This document shows, piece by piece, positions 9,197 through 15,654 of a DNA stretch of 64,000 nucleotides; the first letter of the stretch is position 1; each line of letters begins with the position of its first letter. The translations under genes were made by a program, and so were the position numbers. The stretch is taken from NCBI RefSeq assembly GCF_003752415.1, contig NZ_RKHG01000001.1:1550001-1614000 (forward strand). The letters are read 5' to 3'. The stretch is from Luteococcus japonicus (GTDB taxonomy: Bacteria > Actinomycetota > Actinomycetes > Propionibacteriales > Propionibacteriaceae). Under the pieces are notes generated by a model. That model worked only from the letters and a program-made list of their open reading frames with translations. It was not told the DNA's origin and ran no database searches.

Positions 9197-9370
9197 CAGG
9201 GCCTCCTTGGGTGGGCGTCGCCGCGATGACCTCGAGGTGCTCGGCCAGCGGGCGGGGCTTCGATGGTCGCATGTCATCACCGCCCAGGGCCCCATGGATT
9301 CACGACGGGCGGAATGGCCGTGTCTGTCCGAGAGCGGCCAGTCCTCGGATGGGTGGGCAGCCCACGGCTT

Positions 9371-9432
9371 GTGCTGAATCCCTTCTACCCGCCATCGCAA
9401 CGCGAGAACGGCTACGACGTCAGTGACTATAG
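9371..9432 (+). pseudogene. Fragment of a GH13 alpha-glucosidase / trehalose-6-phosphate hydrolase
   Basis: About 20 codons read NPFYPPSQRENGYDVSDYR, the conserved block after beta-strand 2 of GH13 alpha-glucosidases (compare SPAYTSPQDDNGYDISDYQ in the intact gene at 53218-54930). No start, catalytic domain or end remains. The match stops at about 9432, where PTS permease sequence begins in the same frame class. It is a remnant and cannot make an enzyme. Confidence 0.7.
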
Positions 9433-9597
9433 GACGGCATCGACTCCAGCTTCTGGGGCTTCCTGATCGCCTCGGCCGCGGCCTTGGTGGTTTCCTTCGT
9501 GCTGACCTACACGTTCGGTTTCAGCGACGCCGACCTGGATGGTGAGAAGGAGGTCAAGAAGGTGCGCCTCGGGTCGCGTGAGCCCAAGGGCGTCTGA
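9433..9597 (+). pseudogene. 3' remnant of a PTS EIIC permease gene
   Basis: Fifty-four codons plus a stop encode a last transmembrane helix and tail: SSFWGFLIASAAALVVSFVL, TYTFGFSDADLDGEKEVKK. This resembles the C-terminus of sucrose/trehalose/beta-glucoside EIIBC proteins. It has no start of its own and is joined directly to the glucosidase fragment. Together they mark a deletion between a permease gene and a hydrolase gene of one sugar locus. Confidence 0.6.
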
Positions 9598-9604
9598 TTC
9601 TGGG

Positions 9605-10150
9605 TCAGTAGCTGCCGCCGACGGCCTTGACGACGCCGTTGCGGGCCTTGACGTCGGTGAATGCCTTCGACGGGCTGGCCGAGAACTCGACCGTGATGGC
9701 GGCGGTGGGCTTCACCGCCGCATTTACGTGGCCGACGAGGGTGCCCCGGCTCACCTTCTTGCTGCTGCCCGTCCACTTGATCGGCAGGCCGAGCTGGTGG
9801 GACAGGTTCTTCTGGCGGATCACCCAGATCTTCACGCCCTTCACCTTTGGGCCATTGATGATCGCGTAGGCGGTGTCGTCGGTGCGCGGTTCGTCGCCGT
9901 GCATGTTGCCGAGCACCATCTGGGTTCGGGTGGCCTTCGGGTCACCCACCAGGTAGGCGGCGATGGCCTTGACGGTGGTCTTGTGCGCCTTGGCGATGCG
10001 GGACATGGTGTCGCCCGCCTTCACCCGGTAGGACTTGTGCGTGGTGGCGGCGTGGGCCGGAGTGGCCGTCATGGCGGCCGGGGCTGCACCCAGGGCCAAC
10101 CCGAGGGCCAGGATGCCGGGGGTCAGTGCTGATCTCGTCGCCCTGGGCAT
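9605..10150 (-). CDS. Secreted LysM protein with an internally deleted M14 carboxypeptidase-like domain
   Basis: A 181-residue exported protein. A signal peptide ends near AHAATTH, then one LysM unit (YRVKAGDTMSRIAKAHKTT) that should bind peptidoglycan. The rest resembles M14/MpaA-type zinc carboxypeptidases in two pieces: an N-terminal part with VLGNMHGDEP (the HxxE zinc motif) and GVKIWVIRQKN, then a C-terminal part with LGLPIKW and AITVEFSASPS. The roughly 90 residues expected between them, with the third zinc ligand, are absent; the join is near 9805-9812. Activity is doubtful. The ATG at 10150 has AGGAG 5 nt upstream. Confidence 0.7.
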   Translation of the reverse strand: MPRATRSALTPGILALGLALGAAPAAMTATPAHAATTHKSYRVKAGDTMSRIAKAHKTTVKAIAAYLVGDPKATRTQMVLGNMHGDEPRTDDTAYAIINGPKVKGVKIWVIRQKNLSHQLGLPIKWTGSSKKVSRGTLVGHVNAAVKPTAAITVEFSASPSKAFTDVKARNGVVKAVGGSY

Positions 10151-10361
10151 GGGGGCTCCTGGGCTCGCGTGTCGAATGTGGTGTCCCCCGACGTGGTGCA
10201 CGGTCACGGTATCCACTGATCAGTCCATGGTTCGCCGATCATGCTCAACGAGGCTCTTCTTCAGCTCTTCCACCCGCTGCCCCTCCGCCCAGTGACTCCC
10301 CCGGAGCAAGCCCCGGTGGCCACCGATAGCGTGGAGGCACGACGACGAGAGGACTGACCAG

Positions 10362-11024
10362 ATGACCCACACCGTGACCGTGGACGGGATCCTGTTCGAC
10401 AACGACGGGGTGCTGGTGAACTCCATCCCGGTGGCGATGCGGATCTGGCGCGAGTGGGCCCAGAAGCGCTCGCTGGGTGTGGACCCCACCATCAACTTCC
10501 CGCACGGCACGCCGGCCCGGGACTACATCGCCACCCTGGTGCCGCAGGATGAGGTGGACAGCGCCTACCAGGCACTGGACGAGACGGAGATCGCCCACGC
10601 CCACGAGGTGGATGCGATTCCCGGTGCGGTGGAACTCACCACGAGCCTCCCCGCCGATCGGTGGGTGGTGGTGACCTCCGCCGGGCGTGACCTGGCGACG
10701 GCCCGGGTGCGCGCCGCCGGGCACGAGCCGCAGCAGATGGTTTCCGTGGACGACGTGACCCATGGCAAGCCCCACCCCGAGCCCTACCTGCGTGGCGCGC
10801 AGGTGCTGGGGCTGGATCCCTCACGGGTCGCGGTCTTCGAGGACGCCCCAACGGGCGTGCAGGCAGCCAGGGCGGCGGGCGTGGCGCTCGTGGTGGGTGT
10901 CGGGGACCAGCTCGATCCGTCGACGGTGGATGTCCTGGTCCAGGACCTGACGCAGGTGCGCCGAGTTCCCTCTGACGAGGGCATCGTGCTGGAGTTCACG
11001 CCCGACGACCCGGTTGAAAAGTGA
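10362..11024 (+). CDS. HAD-superfamily sugar phosphatase / phosphoglucomutase-like hydrolase
   Basis: A 220-residue HAD hydrolase of the beta-phosphoglucomutase/sugar-phosphatase subgroup. Motif I is FDNDGVLVNS (nucleophile Asp in DND), motif II VVTSAGRD, the motif III lysine HGKPHPEPYLRGA and motif IV VFEDAPTGVQAA. The helical cap lies between motifs I and II. The start has GAGAGG, and a TAGCGT -10 lies at 10327-10332. The sugar-phosphate substrate is not determined by sequence. Confidence 0.88.
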   Translation: MTHTVTVDGILFDNDGVLVNSIPVAMRIWREWAQKRSLGVDPTINFPHGTPARDYIATLVPQDEVDSAYQALDETEIAHAHEVDAIPGAVELTTSLPADRWVVVTSAGRDLATARVRAAGHEPQQMVSVDDVTHGKPHPEPYLRGAQVLGLDPSRVAVFEDAPTGVQAARAAGVALVVGVGDQLDPSTVDVLVQDLTQVRRVPSDEGIVLEFTPDDPVEK

Positions 11025-11110
11025 ATCCCACAAGGGAATCCAAGTTAAATTGATTGAACGCCTCAGTTAACGGGGTCACGTGCCAAAGGCGGTGGCAGGA
11101 AGACACGGGG

Positions 11111-11347
11111 CTAACGGCCCTCGCGCACCCGCAGGACGCTGAGCGCCCCCCAGCGCCATTGCCGTGCCACCGACGAGCATGATGCCGGACATGCTGTGCC
11201 CCAGCATGCGTCGGCCGTTGGTGGAGCACCGCCGCTCGCTGAGCGTGGCAGTGAACCATCAAGCCCCTCGGCAAGCATCCAGCTCTGCGATGGCACGGCG
11301 GCAGCAACTGCCACCAGGACGGCGAGAGGATCAGAGCGCACTTGCAC
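11111..11347 (-). pseudogene. Decayed nucleotidyltransferase (AbiEii-like) stub downstream of the HTH gene
   Basis: The frame opening at 11347 overlaps the end of the HTH gene by 17 nt, as expected for a coupled partner. It reads DPLAVLVAVAAAVPSQSWMLAE, which resembles the N-terminus of nucleotidyltransferases that continue in GGL. The continuation, RGLMVHCHAQRAAVLHQRPT, lies in a different frame on the same strand, so a frameshift has occurred near 11280. After about 45 residues similarity ends. No intact toxin or transferase can be made. The stretch 11025-11110 is unusually A+T rich and shows no gene. Confidence 0.55.
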
Positions 11348-11957
11348 ACTCCTCCAACCGAACCGCAGCTGCCGCGCTCACCCGGGGGTCCCCCAACAGA
11401 TAGGCATCCAAGAGCACTCGCGCAAGCCGGTTGTCAGGCTCCGAGCGCTCGACAACCCCCAAGTTCCCGTCGGCGCTGAGTGTCACATCGTGCTCGGCCT
11501 CAAAGGCGTCCAGGTCCTCTGTCCGTCCGAAAGACAGCCAGGATTCCCCTTCGAGGATTCCTAGTTCCGACTTGGCGACGTCACTGGGGCCAATCGCATC
11601 AAGGGGCGCCGACCCCACCGTTGAGTAGCGCGCCCAGATCCCCAGACCACCACTGGCATGCGCAATCCCACGCGCATCCATGACGCGCAGGCGCCTGGCG
11701 AGCCGGGACTTCTCCGGACCCGAGATGAGTCGAGTCGTGCCCGATGTCAACAGGTCCAGCGCCGCCTCCCTCACCACCGCCGACCATCGCCGCCCCCGCG
11801 AGGAAGAGCGCATCCATGCCTGCGCCGCCAAGTCATCCACCAGATAGGCCTTGCCAACCCGGCGCAGGGGCGCGAGCTGCCCCAGCGCCACTGCCTGCTG
11901 GACAGCCCGCTGGGTCACCCCGTGGCGCACGGCCACGTCCCCCAAGGTCAATTCCAT
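11331..11957 (-). CDS. HTH DNA-binding protein, AbiEi-like antitoxin candidate
   Basis: A 208-residue protein with an N-terminal helix-turn-helix (LGDVAVRHGVTQRAVQQAVA, then LAPLRRVGKAYLVDD). A middle region SRLARRLRVMDARGIAHASGG and a C-terminal helical segment LARVLLDAYLLGDPRVSAAA follow. Such proteins are commonly paired with a downstream nucleotidyltransferase; here that partner is a stub. The ATG at 11957 is preferred over 11993 because an inverted repeat lies directly before it. An antitoxin role is an inference from the gene arrangement, so an orphan regulator is equally possible. Confidence 0.6.
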   Translation of the reverse strand: MELTLGDVAVRHGVTQRAVQQAVALGQLAPLRRVGKAYLVDDLAAQAWMRSSSRGRRWSAVVREAALDLLTSGTTRLISGPEKSRLARRLRVMDARGIAHASGGLGIWARYSTVGSAPLDAIGPSDVAKSELGILEGESWLSFGRTEDLDAFEAEHDVTLSADGNLGVVERSEPDNRLARVLLDAYLLGDPRVSAAAAVRLEECASAL

Positions 11958-11958
11958 G

Positions 11959-11978
11959 GCACATATCTTCTCATGTGC
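11959..11978. promoter_or_regulatory. Inverted repeat before the HTH gene, possible operator
   Basis: GCACAT-N8-ATGTGC lies 1 bp upstream of the ATG at 11957, where binding would block transcription or initiation. This suits autoregulation by the encoded HTH protein. Confidence 0.45.
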
Positions 11979-12049
11979 GAAGCATTGTGCCAACCGTCAC
12001 TGAAGGCTTCCCAAACTGGGGGGCACCCCGCACGCCTGTGGTGTCACAG

Positions 12050-12063
12050 TTGACCCAGGTCAA
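12050..12063. promoter_or_regulatory. 14-bp palindrome TTGACC-CA-GGTCAA
   Basis: A perfect palindrome lies between the divergent HTH gene and the DUF3293-like gene (ATG 12205). It could be an operator, and TTGACC could serve as a -35 element. Confidence 0.35.
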
Positions 12064-12204
12064 GAGACGCGACGCCAACCCTCTGGAGTGGTCGCGCGGC
12101 AACCGGAGCCGCTCCGGTGCTTTCCAGGGAAGACCCGGCCAGCCGGCAGTCCGCCGCGCTGGGCAACAGCGGCCTCGCTTCGAGGCCCGGAGCGAGGAGT
12201 TCAG

Positions 12205-12981
12205 ATGAACCGTCCCCTGCCGCCCTTCCCGCGGCCCATTCCCGCAGATCAGGTCCACGTCGGCTATGTCCGACCGGCGCCAGGCCAAGGGGAGCTTGCG
12301 CCGCGCCCGACGCTCGTCGAGTCCTACCGGCTGGGCAACCTGCGTGTGTGGTCGGATGCCGGCCAGGCGGTGGACCTCCTCCCCCGCGTTGAGACCGAGC
12401 CCAACCTTCCGATGACCGAGCCCAGCCCTTCGACGGCCGAGCTTGTCGAGGCCCCCTCCCGCCCGACGGCCGAGCCTGTCGAAGCCCCGATCCACCTCGT
12501 CTTTCCCGCCAACACCCTCTCCCCTTGCTCCGACAAGGAGGCCGAGGCGCACCAGTGGCTCCGCACCGTCGTCGAGAATCGGGGCGTCGACTGGACCCCG
12601 GCGGCGCGCTGGTCACCGTCGCTGGACTGGGCGCAGCCGGGCGTCGCGATCCGCGGACTCGACGAGGACGCGATGCTGCTGCTGGCCGTGGAGCTGGGGC
12701 TCGACGTGTGGCTGCGCTGGGACGACTGCGGGGTGCGGGTCCGGTCGGGCGACGAGACGCTGGCGTGGCTGCCCGCCGCCCGCGTGAGCTTGCGGGAGGT
12801 GCGGCCGGGGTGCCCGCTGCGCAGTGGCGTGGATGATTTCTGCACACCGTGGGGCGGCCCGTGGACCGGTCAGTCGAGGGCCGCGTGGGTCATGTGGCAG
12901 CGGCATCGTCGGATGCTGGTCACCGCCTTGGGGTGCGGCGTCTGCCACGGAGGGGAGGTCCACCAGCGGTCGATTGGCTGA
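12205..12981 (+). CDS. DUF3293-like protein interrupted by dispersed repeats
   Basis: A 258-residue protein. Its second half fits the DUF3293 pattern: IHLVFPANTLSP, WTPAARWSPSLDWAQPGVAI, then LLAVELGLDVWLRWDD. Between the N-terminal part (ESYRLGNLRVWSD) and IHLVFPAN lies a repeat-encoded stretch with AELVEAP and AEPVEAP, read from two dispersed palindromes (12434-12488). The frame survives. The C-terminus is Cys/His containing and not recognised. The ATG at 12205 has GAGGAG upstream; earlier codons back to 12088 are unlikely. Function unknown. Confidence 0.6.
   Translation: MNRPLPPFPRPIPADQVHVGYVRPAPGQGELAPRPTLVESYRLGNLRVWSDAGQAVDLLPRVETEPNLPMTEPSPSTAELVEAPSRPTAEPVEAPIHLVFPANTLSPCSDKEAEAHQWLRTVVENRGVDWTPAARWSPSLDWAQPGVAIRGLDEDAMLLLAVELGLDVWLRWDDCGVRVRSGDETLAWLPAARVSLREVRPGCPLRSGVDDFCTPWGGPWTGQSRAAWVMWQRHRRMLVTALGCGVCHGGEVHQRSIG
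12434..12488. repeat. Two dispersed palindromic repeats inside a coding sequence
   Basis: GGCCGAGCTTGTCGAGGCC (about 12435-12453) and GGCCGAGCCTGTCGAAGCC (about 12468-12486) lie 33 bp apart in the same orientation and phase. They encode AELVEAPS and AEPVEAPI. Confidence 0.75.
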
Positions 12982-13039
12982 GCGCATAGGATCGGACCAG
13001 GACGCCGCAGTCCGGCGGCGATGCAACGAGGAGGTCGGC

Positions 13040-13984
13040 ATGGCTCTGCAGGAGATCGAGTTCACATCCGCCAATGGGCGCGACATGATCCAGGCCTGGG
13101 TCCACACCCCGGTGCGCGAAGCCCGTGCGGTGGTGCAGCTGATCCACGGCTTGGGAGAGCACTCGCGGCGCTACCTGCGGTTGATCTCGGCGCTGGTGGA
13201 CGAGGGTTTCGTCGTGGTGGCCGATGACCATGCCGGGCACGGGCGCACCGCCATGCGCGACGGGATCTGGGGCGACGCCGGTGATGATGCCGCGCGCGTG
13301 GTGGTGGACGACGAGATGACGCTGCAGGCCAAGGCGCGCGATCTGTTCCCGGAACTGCCGTACGTCGTCTTCGGGCACAGCTGGGGCTCGATGATCGCCC
13401 GCGTGATGGCCGCCCGACCGGAAGCCAAGCTGGACGGGCTGGCGCTGTGCGGGATCGCGGCGCAGATGAAGGGCATCGAGCAGTCGATGGACCGCGAGCT
13501 CCTTGAGCAGGTGGCCACCGGGCCGCAGGCCGCCGAGCCGGCGCCCGACGAGCTGGTGGGTCAGCTCTTCGACGGCTTCCTGGACCGCATCGAGGACGGC
13601 GCGCCGCAGACGGCGTGGGTGGCGCGCGACGAGCTGGTGGTGGCCGACCACGGGCGCGACCCGTTCAACAACTTCGGCGCCCCGCTCAGCGCTCGCTTCG
13701 TCAAGGGCTTCGTCGACGCCTATGACCAGGCCAATGCCGACGACTGGTACGCCGCCGTCCCCGCCGACCTGCCCGTGCTGATCCTGGCCGGCGACCAGGA
13801 CCCCGTCGCCAACTTCGGCGAAGGGGCCTATCACGTGGCCAATGGCCTGGTGGCGACCGGCCACAAGGACGTGCGGACCCGCGTGTGGAGCGGCCTGCGC
13901 CACGAGGTGCACAACGAGCCCGAGAGCCGGGATGAGTTGGTCGCCGAGCTGGTGGAGTTCATGGGGCGGATGGAAGGCAAGTAG
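13040..13984 (+). CDS. Alpha/beta hydrolase, monoacylglycerol lipase-like
   Basis: A 314-residue serine hydrolase of the Hydrolase_4/monoglyceride-lipase type. Motifs are LIHGLGEHSRRYLR (oxyanion region), the nucleophile elbow FGHSWGSMI, the acid ILAGDQDPVANFG and the catalytic His LRHEVHNE. No signal peptide is present, so it acts in the cytoplasm. The ATG at 13040 follows GAGGAGG; an in-frame extension upstream overlaps the previous gene and is rejected. The likely role is deacylation of lipid esters, inferred from the family. Confidence 0.88.
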   Translation: MALQEIEFTSANGRDMIQAWVHTPVREARAVVQLIHGLGEHSRRYLRLISALVDEGFVVVADDHAGHGRTAMRDGIWGDAGDDAARVVVDDEMTLQAKARDLFPELPYVVFGHSWGSMIARVMAARPEAKLDGLALCGIAAQMKGIEQSMDRELLEQVATGPQAAEPAPDELVGQLFDGFLDRIEDGAPQTAWVARDELVVADHGRDPFNNFGAPLSARFVKGFVDAYDQANADDWYAAVPADLPVLILAGDQDPVANFGEGAYHVANGLVATGHKDVRTRVWSGLRHEVHNEPESRDELVAELVEFMGRMEGK

Positions 13985-14005
13985 TAACCAATTCCTCAAA
14001 CAGCA

Positions 14006-14038
14006 CGAGGCCGATCCCCGAAGCGGGGATCGGCCTCG
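14006..14038. terminator. Bidirectional terminator hairpin
   Basis: A perfect 15-bp stem (arms 14006-14020 and 14024-14038) with a 3-nt loop lies between the convergent hydrolase and endonuclease/phosphatase genes. No long T-tract, as is common in high-G+C actinobacteria. Confidence 0.85.
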
Positions 14039-14063
14039 ACCGTTGCGTGAGCAATGCCCGCGC

Positions 14064-14912
14064 TCAGCCCTTGCGCACCTCGGACGGGTGCGGCAGGTCA
14101 AGCGTCGCGACGATGGGCATGTGGTCCGACGCGATGGTCGGAACGACGCTCATGCTGGTGGGCGTGATCTGGCCGCTGACCAGGATGTAGTCGATGCGAC
14201 CCTTGGGATTGTCCGAGTCGAAGGTGAAACCGTCGCCCTCACCGACCATCGGCCAGACGTCGGCCAGATGCTTGGTGAAGCTCTGGTACACCGGCTTGTC
14301 GGGACGTGCGTTGAGATCGCCAACCAGGATGGCGGGGCGATCGTCGGCAGCGACGACCTCGTTCACCTCACGAGCCTGCACCTCGCGTCCCTCGTCGGAG
14401 TTGTGCGTGAGGTGGGTGTTGTAGAAGCGCACCGGCACGCCGCGCACCGTCAGGTCTGCCTGCGCGAGGCTGCGCTGCTCACCCTTGGGGTGGTTGGTGA
14501 GCGGGGTGGAGGTGCAGTTGCCCAGCGGAAAGTCCGAGAGGATCGCGGTTCCGTACTGGCGGTTCTGGGTGCTCCCCTCGGCCGGCGGGTTGTCCAGGTT
14601 CGCGGTGTAGCAGTAGAACATGTCGAGCCGTTCGGCCAGCCACTTGGCCTGGTCGACGTTCTCGGAACGCTCACCCCAGTGCCGGTCGACCTCCTGCAGG
14701 CCGATCACCTGGGCGTCGGTGCCCTCCAGAACGGTGGCGACGCGCTCCAGGTCGAGCACGCCATCGGCGCCCTGGGCATGGTGGATGTTGTAGCTGGCCG
14801 CAACGACGGTGCGCTGGGCAGCGTTGTCCTTGGCCGGGGTGGCGACGGCCGGGCCGACGCAGGATGCGGCCAGGGCCAGGCCAAGGAGGGAGGTGGGAAG
14901 AATCTTGCGCAT
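14064..14912 (-). CDS. Secreted endonuclease/exonuclease/phosphatase family protein
   Basis: A 282-residue exported protein of the EEP (DNase I-like) fold. A signal peptide (MRKILPTSLLGLALAASCVGP) is followed by ASYNIHHAQG (catalytic Asn), GLQEVDRHWG (metal-binding Glu), NTHLTHNSDEGREVQ (His), ILVGDLNARPD (Asp/Asn) and ASDHMPIVATLDL (the terminal DH pair). All core residues are present. Relatives include extracellular nucleases and sphingomyelinase-like phosphodiesterases; the substrate cannot be decided. AGGAG lies upstream of the ATG. Confidence 0.9.
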   Translation of the reverse strand: MRKILPTSLLGLALAASCVGPAVATPAKDNAAQRTVVAASYNIHHAQGADGVLDLERVATVLEGTDAQVIGLQEVDRHWGERSENVDQAKWLAERLDMFYCYTANLDNPPAEGSTQNRQYGTAILSDFPLGNCTSTPLTNHPKGEQRSLAQADLTVRGVPVRFYNTHLTHNSDEGREVQAREVNEVVAADDRPAILVGDLNARPDKPVYQSFTKHLADVWPMVGEGDGFTFDSDNPKGRIDYILVSGQITPTSMSVVPTIASDHMPIVATLDLPHPSEVRKG

Positions 14913-15053
14913 TGCTTCTCCTGTGGGGGTTCAGAAATGGGACCATGCCATTCCATCGCTCCGTCATGGAGGGGCCGTGACCCCCGATGAAACGCAAGGT
15001 GACATCTGATCCCCGGCCCAGAGCGTCATCAACGCGCGGACCAGTGGGAACCG

Positions 15054-15059
15054 TAGAAT
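15054..15059 (+). promoter_or_regulatory. -10 hexamer TAGAAT
   Basis: TAGAAT lies 43-48 nt before the small membrane protein gene (15102) and is the best -10 match in that intergenic stretch. Confidence 0.35.
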
Positions 15060-15101
15060 CGCTGGTGCTCGCGGAGAGCTCCCCGAAAGGTGCCAGTGCA
15101 C

Positions 15102-15434
15102 ATGCCCAGCGTCGAAACAGCCATGAGATGGGCTGATCTGGCCGTCGCCTTCTGCCTGATGTTGATCTGGGTGGCTTCCTACCTCTCAGCACGTTCCGAG
15201 CGGAACAAGATGCGAGCGCTTCGTCGCAGTGGCTACTGCGCTCATCCGACGACTCGCGGTGGATACTGCCGCAACCCACCGGTGGCGCCCGGTGGACGCT
15301 GCCGGGCCAACCACCCTTCGAGCCTCCCCGTCCCCGTGGTCGGGCTCGGGTCGTTCGTGGTGACATTCGCATTGGCCATCGCACTGGCCTTCTGGCAACC
15401 GCTTGCGCGCCATGCGCCGCTCTTGGTCAAGTAG
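15102..15434 (+). CDS. Small protein with two membrane helices and a Cys-rich middle
   Basis: A 110-residue protein. It has helix 1 (WADLAVAFCLMLIWVASYL), a basic segment, then a cysteine-bearing middle SGYCAHPTTRGGYCRNPP ... GGRCRANHP, and helix 2 (VGLGSFVVTFALAIALAF). The two CX9C-like halves suggest a metal site or disulphides between the membrane spans; this is inferred. The start may be GTG 15096 (GAAAGG 6 nt upstream) rather than ATG 15102. Family not recognised. Confidence 0.6.
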   Translation: MPSVETAMRWADLAVAFCLMLIWVASYLSARSERNKMRALRRSGYCAHPTTRGGYCRNPPVAPGGRCRANHPSSLPVPVVGLGSFVVTFALAIALAFWQPLARHAPLLVK

Positions 15435-15454
15435 ACCCTCGGCCAAGGGTTTAG

Positions 15455-15530
15455 TGGAGCCGCCCAGGAGAGTCGAACTCCTGACCTACGCATTACGAGT
15501 GCGTTGCTCTACCAACTGAGCTAGGGCGGC
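15455..15530 (-). tRNA. tRNA-Thr (anticodon CGU)
   Basis: A 76-nt cloverleaf including encoded CCA. The acceptor stem GCCGCCC pairs with GGGCGGC, the D-arm has AGCTCAGTTGGTAGAGC, the anticodon stem ACGCA/TGCGT holds loop CTCGTAA (anticodon CGT) and the T-arm has GTTCGACTC. It reads ACG codons. Confidence 0.95.
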
Positions 15531-15654
15531 GCGCCCGCCGGAGCGGACCAGAGAACTATAGCCGGTCGCGGCCCCCGGACGCGAAACGAGTTCGCGCTCG
15601 CCTCATCGGCCGGCCTCGCGAAAGTTGTCAGACCCCTGTGCCAACCTGGTGATC

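Noticed and set aside
15455-15530. tRNA-Thr as attachment site of an integrated element carrying the helicase
   Set aside because: Integration normally uses the tRNA 3' end, which faces away from the helicase. No integrase or repeated tRNA end was seen.
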